From Amycolatopsis australiensis (lineage in GTDB: Bacteria; Actinomycetota; Actinomycetes; Mycobacteriales; Pseudonocardiaceae), in assembly GCF_900119165.1 (NCBI RefSeq), contig NZ_FPJG01000006.1, forward strand, positions 8,036,001-8,100,000: a stretch of DNA of 64,000 nucleotides, given 5' to 3'. This document shows, in pieces, positions 8,882-18,731 of this stretch. Numbering within the stretch: position 1 is the first letter of the stretch; each line of letters starts with the position of its first letter. The notes under the pieces are model-generated. The model was not told where the DNA came from, did not search any database, and was given only the letters and a program-made list of their open reading frames with translations. A program made the translations under genes and the position numbers.

Positions 8882-9838
8882 ATGCCGGACGCCATCGTGG
8901 CCGAAGGGCTGGTCAAGAAGTACGGGAAGGTCACCGCGCTCGACGGGATGGAGCTGCGCGTGCCCGAGGGCACGGTGCTGGGGGTGCTGGGGCCGAACGG
9001 CGCCGGCAAGACCACCACCGTCCAGATCCTCACGACCCTGCAGAAGCCGGACGCCGGCCGCGCGACGGTCGCCGGGTTCGACGTCGTGGCCGACGCGCAC
9101 GAGCTGCGTTCGCACATCGGCGCGTCCGGCCAGTACGCGGCCGTCGACCAGGAGCTGACCGGGGCCGAGAACCTCGAGATGGTCGGCAGGCTCTACCACC
9201 TGGGCACCCGGCGGGCCAAGGCGCGCGGTCGCGAGCTGCTGGCCCGGTTCAGCCTGGCGGACGCCGCCGACCGCCCGGTGAAGGGCTACTCCGGCGGCAT
9301 GCGGCGCCGGCTCGACCTGGCCGGCGCGCTCGTGGCCAACCCGCCGGTGCTGTTCCTCGACGAGCCCACCACGGGCCTGGACCCGCGGGCCCGCACCGAG
9401 CTGTGGGACGTCATCACCGAGCTGGTCGCCGGCGGCACGACGCTGCTGCTCACCACCCAGTACCTCGAAGAGGCCGACCGGCTGGCCGACAGCATCGCCG
9501 TGGTCGACCACGGCCGCGTGATCGCCCGCGGCACCGCCGACGAGCTGAAGGACCTGGTCGGCGGCGAGCGGATCGAGCTGACCGTCGGCACGCACGCCGA
9601 CGTCGCGGTCGCGCGGCGGGCGCTGGCCCGGCTGGCCAGCGGCGAGCCGCGGGCCGAGGCGTTCCGGCTCACCGTGCCCGTGACCCACGGCGCGAAAGCG
9701 CTTACCGAAGCGCTCGCCCTGCTCGCCGCGGAAGGCGTCGACGTCCGCGACGTCGGCGTCCGCCGCCCCACCCTCGACGACGTTTTCCTCACCTTGACCG
9801 GCCACGAGACGGCCGAGCCCGCGAAGGAGGCCGTGTGA
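8882..9838 (+). CDS. DrrA-type ABC transporter ATP-binding protein
   Basis: A 318-residue ATPase with Walker A GPNGAGKTT (37-45), signature YSGGMRRRL (135-143), Walker B VLFLDEP (155-161) and the C-terminal extension ending in RRPTLDDVFLTLTGHE, typical of daunorubicin-resistance (DrrA) exporters. GGAAGGGG precedes the ATG. Its stop TGA shares one base with the start of the permease gene (TGATG), so the pair is translationally coupled. It powers export of an unknown substrate, perhaps a drug or lipid. Confidence 0.9.
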   Translation: MPDAIVAEGLVKKYGKVTALDGMELRVPEGTVLGVLGPNGAGKTTTVQILTTLQKPDAGRATVAGFDVVADAHELRSHIGASGQYAAVDQELTGAENLEMVGRLYHLGTRRAKARGRELLARFSLADAADRPVKGYSGGMRRRLDLAGALVANPPVLFLDEPTTGLDPRARTELWDVITELVAGGTTLLLTTQYLEEADRLADSIAVVDHGRVIARGTADELKDLVGGERIELTVGTHADVAVARRALARLASGEPRAEAFRLTVPVTHGAKALTEALALLAAEGVDVRDVGVRRPTLDDVFLTLTGHETAEPAKEAV

Positions 9839-10641
9839 TGAACGCGGTGCAGATGGCCGTGACCGACGGCGTGACCGTCGCCAAGCGCAACTCGATCAAG
9901 ATCGTCCGGTCGCTGGACCTGCTGGGGTCCATCGTGTTCATGCCGGTGATGTTCGTGCTGCTGTTCGGGTACGTGTTCGGCAGCGTGATCGACATCCCGG
10001 GCATGTCGTACCGCGAGTTCATGCTGCCGGGGATCTTCGTCCTCGCGGTGGCGATGGGCAGCATCGTCACCGGCTACGGGCTGACCGACGACCTGCAGAA
10101 GGGCATCATCGACCGGTTCCGGTCCCTGCCGATGTCCCCGGCGGCGGTGCTGATCGGGCGCACTACGGCGGACCTGATCCTCAACGTGACGAGCCTGCTG
10201 ATCATGGGACTCGTGGGGTTGCTGGTCGGCTGGCGCATCCACACCGGCGTGTTCGAGGCGCTCGGCGGGGTGCTCCTGCTGCTGGCCTTCGCCTACGCGC
10301 TGTCGTGGGTGATGGGGACGCTCGGGCTGGCCGTGCGCAAGCCCGAGGTGTTCAACAACGTCTCGAGCGTGGCCATCTTCCCGCTCACGTTCCTGGCCAA
10401 CACGTTCGTCGACAGCGGCCGCCTGCCCACGCCGCTGCGGGTGATCGCGGACTGGAACCCGGTGTCGGCGATCACGCAGGCGGCGCGGGAACTGTTCGGC
10501 AACACGAGCGCGGCGATGCCGGTGCACGACGTCTGGCCGATGCAGCACGCCGTGCTCGCGTCGGTGCTGTGGATCGCGGTGCTGCTGGTGGTGTTCGTGC
10601 CGCTTTCGGTGCGCTGCTACAAGAAGGCCACCAGCCGCTAG
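9838..10641 (+). CDS. DrrB-type ABC-2 transporter permease
   Basis: A 267-residue membrane protein with six hydrophobic segments and the ABC-2 features TGYGLTDDLQKGIIDRFRSLPM (coupling region; the D-R-F-R-S-L-P motif of DrrB) and IADWNPVSAITQAARELFG near the C-terminus. It starts within the stop of the ATPase gene. The two form an exporter whose substrate is unknown. Its gene ends 3 bases from the convergent map stop. Confidence 0.9.
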   Translation: MNAVQMAVTDGVTVAKRNSIKIVRSLDLLGSIVFMPVMFVLLFGYVFGSVIDIPGMSYREFMLPGIFVLAVAMGSIVTGYGLTDDLQKGIIDRFRSLPMSPAAVLIGRTTADLILNVTSLLIMGLVGLLVGWRIHTGVFEALGGVLLLLAFAYALSWVMGTLGLAVRKPEVFNNVSSVAIFPLTFLANTFVDSGRLPTPLRVIADWNPVSAITQAARELFGNTSAAMPVHDVWPMQHAVLASVLWIAVLLVVFVPLSVRCYKKATSR

Positions 10642-10644
10642 GGC

Positions 10645-11502
10645 TCAGGGCAGCGTGAGGATCTCGCTGCCGTCGGCCGTCACCACGAGGGTGTGCTCGA
10701 ACTGGGCCGTCCACTTCTTGTCCTTCGTGGTGACGGTCCAGTCGTCGGCCCAGATGTCGTAGTCGATGGTGCCCAGGGTGATCATCGGCTCGATCGTGAA
10801 GGTCATGCCCTCCTCGATGATCGTGTCGACGGAGGGCTCTTCGTAGTGCAGGACCGTCGGCGGCGTGTGGAACGCCGGGCCGACGCCGTGGCCGGTGAAG
10901 TCGCGGACCACGCCGTAGCCGAAGCGCTTGGCGTAGGCCTCGATGACCCGGCCGATCACGTTCAGCTGCCGGCCCGGCCGGACCGCCTTGATCGCCCGCA
11001 TGGTCGCCTCGCGGGTGCGCTCCACCAGCAGGCGGGCCTCCTCGGAGACGTCGCCGGCCAGGAACGTCGCGTTCGTGTCGCCGTGCACGCCGCCGATGTA
11101 GGCGGTGACGTCGATGTTGCAGATGTCGCCGTCCTCGATCACCGTCGAGTCCGGGATGCCGTGGCAGATGACCTCGTTGAGCGAGGTGCAGCACGACTTC
11201 GGGAACCCGCGGTAGCCCAGCGTCGAGGGGTAGGCGTGGTGGTCGAGCAGGAACTCGTGCACCACCTTGTCGATGTCGTCGGTGGTGGCGCCCGGCTTGA
11301 CCGCCTTGCCGCCCTCCTCCAGCGCCTGCGCCGCGATCTTCCCGGCCACGCGCATCGCCTCGATCACCTCGGGCGTGCGCACGCCGTTGCCGGTGTCCCG
11401 CTTGGGCGCCGGCTTGTCCACGTACTCGGGACGGGCGATGGAACCGGGAACGGCACGGCGCGGCGTCTGGACGCCGGGAACGAGCGGGGCACGAACGGGC
11501 AT
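10645..11502 (-). CDS. map: Type I methionine aminopeptidase
   Basis: A 285-residue MetAP of the mycobacterial MapB kind, with an N-terminal extension before the catalytic domain ([10 protein letters not shown]). Metal ligands lie in [26 protein letters not shown] and FTIEPMI; the active-site His is in [12 protein letters not shown]. It removes the initiator Met from nascent proteins. ATG 11502 matches the MapB N-terminus and has AAGGTGG upstream; three earlier in-frame residues are unlikely. Gene order with a penicillin-binding lipoprotein, ispG, rip1 and dxr upstream mirrors M. tuberculosis. Confidence 0.93.
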   Translation of the reverse strand: MPVRAPLVPGVQTPRRAVPGSIARPEYVDKPAPKRDTGNGVRTPEVIEAMRVAGKIAAQALEEGGKAVKPGATTDDIDKVVHEFLLDHHAYPSTLGYRGFPKSCCTSLNEVICHGIPDSTVIEDGDICNIDVTAYIGGVHGDTNATFLAGDVSEEARLLVERTREATMRAIKAVRPGRQLNVIGRVIEAYAKRFGYGVVRDFTGHGVGPAFHTPPTVLHYEEPSVDTIIEEGMTFTIEPMITLGTIDYDIWADDWTVTTKDKKWTAQFEHTLVVTADGSEILTLP

Positions 11503-11526
11503 GCCCCCCACCTTACGACGGCCCGC

Positions 11527-13322
11527 TCAGCCGATCCCGGCCAGGAACCGGTGAGCGGCCTGCACCGCGGGCCTGGACGACCCGGCGTCGGTGAGCAGCA
11601 CGGCGAACGCCAGGTCGCCGCGGTAGCCGACGAACCAGCCGTGCGAGTGGGAGCCGTCACCGAACTGGGCGGTGCCGGTCTTGCCCGCGACGTCGGGGAT
11701 GTCCCGCAGGCCGGTCGCGGTGCCCGCGGTGACCACTTCGCGCATCATGTCGCGCAGCGCGTCGAGGACGTCCTGGGACGGCGGGTCGCCGACGTTCTTC
11801 GTGGTCGCGGGCATGCCCTTGACGATCGAAGGTGTCGGCACCTTCCCGGCGGGCACGGTGGCCGCGGCCAGCGCCATGCCGAACGGGCTGACCACCACCG
11901 TGCCCTGGCCGAAGCCGTTTTCGGCGCGCTGGACGGCCGAGTCGGCCGCCGGGACGGCCCCGGTGACCGTGGTCAGCCCGGGGACGACGAAGTCCGCGCC
12001 GATCCCGAAGGAGCGCGCGGTGTCGGTGAGCGCCGACGCCGGCAGGCCCGCGGCGAGCCGGGCGAAGGTCGTGTTGCAGGAGCGCGCGAACGCCGTCTTC
12101 AGCGGGACGCGGCCGAGGTCGAAGCGGCCTTCGTTGGGGATGACGCGGTTTTCGACCGTCGTGGTGCCGGGGCAGTCGACCGGGCTGCCGGCCTCGGCGT
12201 CGCCCGCCGACAGCGCGGCCGCCGCGGTGACGATCTTGAACGTCGAGCCCGGCGGATAGCGGCCGGACAGGGCCAGCGAGCCTTCGTCGTCCGCGGCGGC
12301 GTTCTGCGCCACCGCGAGGATGTCGCCGGTCGAAGGCTGGATCGCCACCAGCGCGGCGGGGTACGGCTCGGGGTCGAGGGCCTTCTCGGCGGCGTCCTGG
12401 ATCTTCGTGCTGAGCGTGCTGGTGACCGCGGGCGCCGGGCGCGGCGGCTCGGCCTTCAGCTCCGAGACCTCGCCGCCGGTGACGTCGCGGGTGACGATCC
12501 GCCAGCCCGCGGCGCCGGCCAGCTGCTGCTCGACCAGGGCGCGGATGCCCGGCAGGACCTGCTGCCCGAAGCCGCGGGTGACCGGCAGCAGCCGTTCCTG
12601 GCTGGCGAACCGGACACCCGGCAGGTCGTAGATCGCCGGTTTGACCCGCTGGTAGTCCCCGGCCCGCAGGGTGATCACGGAGTAGGCGTCGCCGGGCTTG
12701 GTCTTGCTCATCCCGTCGAGCACGGACCGGCCGGTGACCGAGGGCTCGTACCGGTGCAGCGCCTTGGCCAGGGTGCCGGCGACGGCGCTCGCGTCGCCGG
12801 TCTTCTGCGGGTCGACGACCACGCCGATCACCGTCTGGGGCCGCATCAGCGCCACGCCGTCGCGGTCGAGGACCGGCGCGGTCTCCGGCAGCTGCGGCAG
12901 CACACCGAGCGTCTGGCCGACGGCCAGCTGCGGGTGCACGACCGTCGGCTGCCAGTGCACCTGCCAGCCGTTCTCGGCCGCGCGGAGCAGGGCGTCGGCG
13001 CGGTAGGTCCAGGTGCGCCCGTGCGGCAGGTGCCAGGTGAGCTGGTAACTCGCCGTGACGGTGTCGCCGTTCGCCGGCTCCTTGACCGCTTCGTCGCCGA
13101 CTTCGAGGGCTCGGGTTCGAGCACGCCGCGGACCTGCGTCAGCACGGTCTTGGCCGCGTCGGGCGAGTCGGTGTTCGCCGCGGCGGCGTCGACGTCCCCG
13201 GACGCGACGGCGTCGAGGAAGGCGGAGAGGGCGTCCTCGGGACCGTCGCCCGAGCACCCGGCCGTGGTCGCGGCGACGAGCAGCAGCGCCGCGAGCGCAC
13301 CGCGGCGTCGACGTGCACTCAT
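11527..13322 (-). pseudogene. Penicillin-binding transpeptidase lipoprotein, frameshifted
   Basis: Two frames together make one Rv2864c-like protein of about 600 residues. The first part (from ATG 13322) has a signal peptide with lipobox TTAGC (Cys23) and the start of an NTF2-like MecA_N domain (EDALSAFLDAVASGDVDAAAANTD). It then changes frame near 13113-13115. The second frame continues with SYQLTWHLPHGRTWTY and the transpeptidase domain: PPGSTFK (SxxK serine), SCN, and KTGTAQ. Adding one C to the CCC run on the coding strand restores GVLEP-RALEVGDE. It is either a real single-base loss or a sequencing error. The intact family cross-links peptidoglycan outside the membrane. Confidence 0.75.
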
Positions 13323-13384
13323 GGCGGGATGATGCCTGGTCAGCGGGGGTGTCCATGATCCGAAACACCGCCACGGAAGAGTGG

Positions 13385-14239
13385 TTAGAACAGCACCGTC
13401 GCGTACTGGCCGACCTGCTTGAAGCCGATCTTGCGGTAGGCCGCGAGGGCGGGGGTGTTGAAGGCGTTGACGTAGAGGCTGGCGGTGCGGCCCAGGCCGC
13501 GGACGAGCCGGTTGACGACCGCGGCGGTGCCGGCGGTGCCGAGGCCGTCGCCGCGGCGGTCCGGGTGGACCCAGACGCCCTGGATCTGCCCGACGGTGGC
13601 CGACATGGCGCCGATCTCGGCCTTGAAGACGACTTCGCCGTTCTCGAACCGGGCGAAGGCACGTCCGGCGCCGATCAGCTCGGTGACGCGGGCCCGGTAG
13701 CTGGCGCCGCCGTCACCGCTGCGCGGGTCGACGCCGACCTCTTCGATGAACATGGCGACGGCCGCGGGCAGGTACCGCTCGAGCTCGTCCGGCCGGACGG
13801 GGCGGACCAGCGGATCGGCCTTGACCAGCGGCGTCGAGTCCAGCGCCATGAGCGGCTGGTCGTCGCGGACTTCACGGGCGGGGCCCCACTCGTCTTCGAG
13901 CTCGGCCCAGAGACCGAGGACCTGCTCGGCGGGGCCGACGAGGGAGGAGCAGGTGCGCTGCCGCCGGAGCGCGCGGTCGGCGAAGGAGCGCAGGGCGGGG
14001 GCGTTGCCTTTCAGCGGGATGAGGTTGGGGCCGGAGAAGCACAGGCCTTGCAGCCGTCCGGCCCGGACCGGACGGCTGTCGGCGGCCCAGAGCTCACCAC
14101 CGAGCCGCCACGGGTCGAGACCGGCGGCCTCGACCCGGGCGCTGACCATGCAGCTGCCCACCGGGTCGGCGGCGAGCGCGGCACGGACCGCCGGATAGTC
14201 CCGATCATCGAGCAGCCGTGCACCTGCAAGCCGCAACAC
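13385..14239 (-). CDS. DUF4081 GNAT-family acetyltransferase (Rv2867c-like)
   Basis: A 284-residue protein with an N-terminal DUF4081 domain (AALAADPVGSCMVSARVE, GELW, CFSGPNLIPL) and a C-terminal GNAT domain with IQGVWVHPDRRGDGLGTAGTAA, YVNAFN and AYRKIGFKQVG. Choosing GTG 14239 gives the same length as the mycobacterial protein; longer in-frame extension has no family-like sequence. Substrate unknown. It lies 62 bases upstream of the penicillin-binding lipoprotein gene on the same strand, as in mycobacteria. Confidence 0.82.
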   Translation of the reverse strand: MLRLAGARLLDDRDYPAVRAALAADPVGSCMVSARVEAAGLDPWRLGGELWAADSRPVRAGRLQGLCFSGPNLIPLKGNAPALRSFADRALRRQRTCSSLVGPAEQVLGLWAELEDEWGPAREVRDDQPLMALDSTPLVKADPLVRPVRPDELERYLPAAVAMFIEEVGVDPRSGDGGASYRARVTELIGAGRAFARFENGEVVFKAEIGAMSATVGQIQGVWVHPDRRGDGLGTAGTAAVVNRLVRGLGRTASLYVNAFNTPALAAYRKIGFKQVGQYATVLF

Positions 14240-14563
14240 GGCATCCAGGGTGCCAGATCCGGCCCGCAAACGGAACGCGAGCCTCTCGACACGCTGGGGC
14301 GAAGAACCCGGTTCGGACGTCGGGGCCGGAATCGGGCACCGCTGGAGCGGATGGTGTGTGCGCATCGGCAGGCAGAGACCAGAGCAGGGCAACCCGCCCC
14401 AGCGGCAGCCGTGTGCGAGCCGCGGCTCGCACAGCAGCTCGCCACCGGCAGCGGCCGCAACCCCACCTCGCGGCCGCAGGGTGGGCGGCAGCCTGGCTCC
14501 GCCCGGTGCACTCCGGCGCGGCCATGGCCTGTGACCCAGCTCCCCCACCCGGGCCCGCCCCGC
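14240..14563. other. 324-bp intergenic region with a 22-bp perfect palindrome
   Basis: No convincing gene is seen. At 14412-14433 a perfect palindrome (arms TGTGCGAGCCG and its complement) could be a dyad operator or hairpin, 170 bp upstream of the acetyltransferase start. The promoter of the acetyltransferase and penicillin-binding genes should also lie here. Confidence 0.45.
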
Positions 14564-14956
14564 TCAGGGCGCCCCTCGGTACGTGCCGATCGTCCAGGAA
14601 TTGCCCTCCGGGTCCCGGAGGCTGAACGTGTGCGAGCCGTACTCCGTGTCCGTCAGCTCGGCCGTGATCTCCGCTCCCGCCGCCTTCACGCGCTCGTAGA
14701 TCTCGTCCACCCTGTCCGACACCACGTACGCCGCCGCCGTGCCCGGTCTCATCGTGTCGTGGATGCCGTCCGGGGGTCGGACGCTGCCCAGCATCACCGC
14801 GCCGCCCTCCGGCCAGCGCAGCTCCGCGTGCGCTATCAACTCGCCTTCCGGCACCACCAGCGCCTCGGTGAAACCCAGGACGTCGACGAGGAAGCGGATC
14901 GCCGCCCGGGCGTCGTCGTAGCGCAGAGCCGGCCACACGTTCGGTTCAGGAGTCAT
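14564..14956 (-). CDS. VOC (glyoxalase/PhnB-like) family protein
   Basis: A 130-residue single-domain protein with the paired beta-alpha-beta modules of the VOC fold: WPALRYDDARAAIRFLVDVLGF at the N-terminus and YERVKAAGAEI plus FSLRDPEGNSWTIGTY at the C-terminus. PhnB-like members have unknown substrates; others detoxify methylglyoxal or bind bleomycin. Its ATG lies inside the end of the upstream AraC-type gene (11-base overlap), so the two are coupled and the regulator probably acts in the same process. Confidence 0.82.
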   Translation of the reverse strand: MTPEPNVWPALRYDDARAAIRFLVDVLGFTEALVVPEGELIAHAELRWPEGGAVMLGSVRPPDGIHDTMRPGTAAAYVVSDRVDEIYERVKAAGAEITAELTDTEYGSHTFSLRDPEGNSWTIGTYRGAP

Positions 14957-15764
14957 GGCGGGAGTCTCGCCCGGGCGCCACCTCCTCGTCTTGGAGGAAC
15001 GGGAGCTCCTCCGCGATCCACGTCCCCGGCGTGCAGCCCGCCAGCGCGCGCCACTCGTTGCCCAGGTGCGCCTGGTCGCAGAACCCGCACTCCACGGCCA
15101 GCGTGGCCAGGTCCCGTCGTCCGCCGCGCAGCGATCGCACCGCCCGCTCGAACCGCAGCACCCGCGCCGCCTGCTTCGGGGCCAGGCCCAGCTCCGCGCG
15201 GAACCGCTCACTCAGGTGACGGCGGCTCCAGCCCACCTCGCCCGCCAGGTCCGCGACGCGCACCCGCCCGTCGGCGCCACGCATCCGCCGCCACGCCTCC
15301 CCCAGCTCCGGTGGCGGCGCCGGCGCACCCCGCGAGACCACCCGCGCGGCCAGCACCTCGTCGAGCAACGCGAACCGCTCGCGCCACGTCCGCAGCGAAC
15401 GCAGCCGCTCCGGCAGCCAGCCGAGACCGAACTCGGCCAGGTCGCAGACCTCGCCGCTCAGCTCCGCCGCCGTGACGCCGAACAGCGTGCGCACGCCGAG
15501 CGGGTCGAGCTCCAGCTGCACCCCTTCCTGCCTGCGGTCCTGCTCGATCAGCACCGCCCGCGTGTGCAAGCCGCCGACCAGCGCCTGCAGGCTGTGCCCC
15601 GCCATCCGCACCGGCCCGGCGAGACTGATGACGAGCGTCACATGCCGGGACGGCAGCCCGCGGTGGACCGGCAGCGTCACGCTCTCCTGCGCGTACCCGA
15701 CATAGCGCGTGACCAGCGGCCGCACCACCGGGTGCGGCTGCCGGACAGCCCATGTCACGTTCAC
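14946..15764 (-). CDS. AraC-family transcriptional regulator
   Basis: About 272 residues from GTG 15764 (alternatively 290 from ATG 15818). The N-terminal sensing part begins VNVTWAVRQPHPVVRPLVTRYVGY. The C-terminus has two helix-turn-helix motifs: VADLAGEVGWSRRHLSERFRAELG and LATLAVECGFCDQAHLGNEWRALAGCTP. It is divergent from the small coiled-coil gene at 15847 and overlaps the VOC gene, so local control of the VOC gene is likely. The start choice is uncertain. Confidence 0.78.
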   Translation of the reverse strand: MNVTWAVRQPHPVVRPLVTRYVGYAQESVTLPVHRGLPSRHVTLVISLAGPVRMAGHSLQALVGGLHTRAVLIEQDRRQEGVQLELDPLGVRTLFGVTAAELSGEVCDLAEFGLGWLPERLRSLRTWRERFALLDEVLAARVVSRGAPAPPPELGEAWRRMRGADGRVRVADLAGEVGWSRRHLSERFRAELGLAPKQAARVLRFERAVRSLRGGRRDLATLAVECGFCDQAHLGNEWRALAGCTPGTWIAEELPFLQDEEVAPGRDSRHDS

Positions 15765-15846
15765 GGATGCCAGCGTAAACGTCACCACCGACAGTTCCGG
15801 TTCTGCTAACACGGACATTGCGTCCCCACCGCGGAAGGAACTCCCC

Positions 15847-16101
15847 ATGACGATCCAGGAGCAGGCGCAGCAGCTGGAGCTGCTCGCCGACCAGGTGCCC
15901 ACCGGCATCGCGCTCGCCACCAAGAGCGACCTCGAAGACCTGCAGGCGCAGGTGCTCGGCCTGCTCGGGGAGACCTCGACGGCGACCGCGATCCAGGGCG
16001 CCATCCAGCTCGCGGCCCAGCAGATCGACGAGGTCGCCGCCGCGCTGGAGAACGTCCGCCTGCAGATCCGCGACGCCGCCCAGCACCACCTCCAGGGCTA
16101 G
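15847..16101 (+). CDS. Small coiled-coil protein of unknown function
   Basis: An 84-residue, almost wholly helical protein (MTIQEQAQQLELLADQVPTG at the start; LAAQQIDEVAAALENVRLQI near the end) with regular hydrophobic heptads but no recognised domain, signal peptide or membrane helix. GGAAGGAA lies 8 bases before the ATG, and high third-position GC supports coding. It is divergent from the AraC-type regulator. It is not clearly a known family; similar small helical proteins occur in actinobacteria. Confidence 0.7.
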   Translation: MTIQEQAQQLELLADQVPTGIALATKSDLEDLQAQVLGLLGETSTATAIQGAIQLAAQQIDEVAAALENVRLQIRDAAQHHLQG

Positions 16102-16184
16102 CGCCCCGATGCGGCCTTCCGTGCGTTGGAGCACTGCGGCGCGAAGCGCCTCCGTTGAGGATGGGTGGCGGGGGCATGGGTGGA

Positions 16185-16233
16185 GCAACCAAGGCCGCCT
16201 TCGGTGCGTCACACGCAACCAAGGCCGCCTTGG
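16185..16233. repeat. Tandem copies of a GCCTT-centred repeat
   Basis: GCAACCAAGGCCGCCTT occurs at 16185-16201 and 16215-16231, 30 bp apart. The second copy completes a 15-bp dyad (CCAAGGC-c-GCCTTGG, 16219-16233). A diverged third copy (GCGGCCTTCCGTGCG) is near 16111. This looks like a small REP-type intergenic repeat between the convergent coiled-coil gene and ispG. Confidence 0.55.
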
Positions 16234-16245
16234 GGCGCTTGAAGC

Positions 16246-17397
16246 TCAGCCGGCGGTGACGACCGGCGAGCCCTCGCCCAGCGACTCGCCCGCCTCTTCG
16301 GCGATGCGCATGGCTTCCTCGATCAGCGTCTCGACGATCGCGTGCTCGGGCACGGTCTTGATGACCTCGCCCTTGACGAAGATCTGGCCCTTGCCGTTGC
16401 CGGACGCGACACCGAGGTCGGCCTCGCGGGCCTCGCCCGGGCCGTTGACGACGCAGCCCATCACCGCGACGCGCAGCGGGATCTCCATGCCCTCGAGCCC
16501 GGCCGTGACCTGCTCGGCGAGCGTGTAGACGTCGACCTGCGCGCGCCCGCAGGACGGGCACGACACGATCTCCAGCTTGCGCGGCCGCAGGTTCAGCGAC
16601 TGCAGGATCTGGATGCCGACCTTCACCTCTTCGACCGGCGGCGCGGACAGCGACACGCGGATGGTGTCGCCGATGCCCTGGCGCAGCAGCGCGCCGAACG
16701 CGACGGCCGACTTGATGGTGCCCTGGAACGCCGGCCCGGCCTCGGTGACGCCCAGGTGCAGCGGGTAGTCGCACTGCTCGGCGAGGATCTCGTAGGCACG
16801 GACCATGACCACCGGGTCGTTGTGCTTGACCGAGATCTTGATGTCGTGGAAGTCGTGCTCGGCGAACAGCGACGCCTCCCACAGCGCCGACTCGGCCAGC
16901 GCCTCCGGCGTCGCCTTGCCGTACTTGTCCATGATCCGCTTGTCCAGCGACCCCGCGTTGACGCCGATCCGGATCGGCGTGCCGTGGTCCTTCGCGGCCT
17001 GCGCGATCTCCTTGACCTGGTCGTCGAACTTGCGGATGTTGCCCGGGTTGACGCGCACCGCCGCGCAGCCGGCCTCGATCGCCGCGAAGACGTACTTCGG
17101 CTGGAAGTGGATGTCGGCGATCACCGGGATCTGCGACTTGCGCGCGATCGCGGGCAGCGCCTCGGCGTCGTCGGCCGACGGGCAGGCGACGCGGACGATG
17201 TCGCATCCCGCGGCGGTCAGCTCGGCGATCTGCTGCAGGGTCGCGTTGACGTCGGAAGTGAGCGTCGTCGTCATCGACTGGACGGAAATCGGGTAGTCGC
17301 TCCCGACGCCGACCGGGCCCACGTGGAGCTGGCGGGTCTTGCGGCGCTCGGAGAGGACGGGCGGGGGCAGGGCGGGCATACCGAGTGCGACGGTCAC
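16246..17397 (-). CDS. ispG: 4-hydroxy-3-methylbut-2-enyl diphosphate synthase
   Basis: This 383-residue 4Fe-4S enzyme makes HMBPP in the MEP isoprenoid pathway. N-terminal TIM-barrel motifs include [19 protein letters not shown] and AVRVNPGNI. The C-terminal cluster cysteines lie in [10 protein letters not shown] and [11 protein letters not shown]. Length and the GTG start ([13 protein letters not shown]) match the mycobacterial enzyme. With rip1 and dxr upstream it forms the conserved dxr-rip1-ispG group. Confidence 0.95.
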   Translation of the reverse strand: MTVALGMPALPPPVLSERRKTRQLHVGPVGVGSDYPISVQSMTTTLTSDVNATLQQIAELTAAGCDIVRVACPSADDAEALPAIARKSQIPVIADIHFQPKYVFAAIEAGCAAVRVNPGNIRKFDDQVKEIAQAAKDHGTPIRIGVNAGSLDKRIMDKYGKATPEALAESALWEASLFAEHDFHDIKISVKHNDPVVMVRAYEILAEQCDYPLHLGVTEAGPAFQGTIKSAVAFGALLRQGIGDTIRVSLSAPPVEEVKVGIQILQSLNLRPRKLEIVSCPSCGRAQVDVYTLAEQVTAGLEGMEIPLRVAVMGCVVNGPGEAREADLGVASGNGKGQIFVKGEVIKTVPEHAIVETLIEEAMRIAEEAGESLGEGSPVVTAG

Positions 17398-17513
17398 GCT
17401 TCCAGCGTACCTACCCCGACCGGGCCACCTTCACCATGTCAACCGTCACGGTGAGCAGCGTTACGCCCGTGTGAAGCGCCCCGGCGGGGCCGGAACCCCT
17501 CCGGGGCGGGGCG

Positions 17514-18728
17514 CTACTGCAGCCGGATCGGATTGACGATGTCGGCGGTCACCGTCAGTAGCGTCACCGCGCCGCCGATGAGCACGAGCACCATCGTGAT
17601 CCCGGACAGCCTCGTGTAGTCGACCGGGCCGCCCGCCGCCTTGCCGCGCAGGCCGCGGATCCAGTCGCGGACGCGCTCGTACCAGACCACCGCGATGTGC
17701 CCGCCGTCGAGCGGCAGCAACGGCAGCAGGTTGAACACGCCGATGAAGAAGTTCAGGCTGGCCAGCAGGAAGAAGAACAGCACCCAGATCCCGCGTTCGA
17801 CGGCCTCGCCGCCGATCCGGCTCGCCCCGACGACGCTGACCGGGGTGTTCGGGTCGCGCTCGCCGCCGAAGATCGCGCTGACGACGGCGGGGATGCGCTG
17901 CGGGAACTGGACGAGCCGCTGGGCCGTCTCGGCGAACATCGTGCCGGTGAAGCTGAACGTCGCGCCCACCGCGGCGACCGGGCCGTACTGCGTGGTCAGG
18001 GCCGGCTGCTGCGGCGACGCCCCGATCATGCCGACCTCCTTCACGCCGGCGCCGGTCCACCGCTGCACCTTCGGCACGTCCACGGTCAGCGAGAGCCGCT
18101 GGCCGCCGCGCTGCACCACGAAGACGGTCGGGCCGCTGGTCGCCTGCACGGCGGCCAGCATCTCCTGCCAGGTCGCGACCGGCTTGCCGCCGACCGAGAG
18201 GACCTTGTCGCCGGCACGCAGGCCGGCCGCCTCCGCCGGGCGGGCGGCGCCCGGCGGGCAGCTGGTGTCCTGCGCCTGCGCCTCGGTCGTCGCCGGCCGC
18301 GCGCACGACGTCGAGGCCAGCACCGGCGACGTGTCGGCGGGCGCGAGGTTCGGCAGGCCCATCGTCACGGCCATCAGGTAGAGCACCACGAACCCGAGGA
18401 TGAAGTGCGTGATCGACCCGGCCGACATCACGACGGTGCGCTTCCAGGTCTTGAACCGCCACATCGCGCGCGGCGCCTCGTCCGGGGTGACCTCGTCGAG
18501 CGCCGTCATGCCGGCGATGTCGCAGAACCCGCCGAGCGGGATCCACTTGAGGCCGTACTCGGTCTCGCCGCGGCGGAACGAGAACACGGTGGGCCCGAAG
18601 CCGATGAAGTACCGGCGGACCTTCATGCCGAAGGCCTTCGCGGTGACCATGTGGCCGGCCTCGTGCAGTGCGACCGAGACGCAGATCCCCAGCGCGAAGA
18701 GCACCACACCGATGATGTAGGCGAGCAC
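17514..18728 (-). CDS. rip1: Site-2 (M50) intramembrane zinc metalloprotease, Rip1-like
   Basis: A 404-residue membrane protease. HEAGH (22-26) in the first helix and LPLLPLDGGH near the C-terminus supply the zinc ligands. A PDZ-like domain lies in the middle (about 150-230: GLRAGDKVLSVGGKPVATWQ). The family cleaves anti-sigma factors and other membrane regulators to signal envelope stress. It starts 3 bases after the dxr stop, so the two are in one operon, as in mycobacteria. Confidence 0.9.
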   Translation of the reverse strand: MLAYIIGVVLFALGICVSVALHEAGHMVTAKAFGMKVRRYFIGFGPTVFSFRRGETEYGLKWIPLGGFCDIAGMTALDEVTPDEAPRAMWRFKTWKRTVVMSAGSITHFILGFVVLYLMAVTMGLPNLAPADTSPVLASTSCARPATTEAQAQDTSCPPGAARPAEAAGLRAGDKVLSVGGKPVATWQEMLAAVQATSGPTVFVVQRGGQRLSLTVDVPKVQRWTGAGVKEVGMIGASPQQPALTTQYGPVAAVGATFSFTGTMFAETAQRLVQFPQRIPAVVSAIFGGERDPNTPVSVVGASRIGGEAVERGIWVLFFFLLASLNFFIGVFNLLPLLPLDGGHIAVVWYERVRDWIRGLRGKAAGGPVDYTRLSGITMVLVLIGGAVTLLTVTADIVNPIRLQ

Positions 18729-18731
18729 CCG

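Noticed and set aside
10693..13332. Very long + strand frame opposite map and the penicillin-binding gene
   Set aside because: It has no motifs, is Arg/Gly/Val-rich with shadow codon use, and runs antisense to recognised genes.
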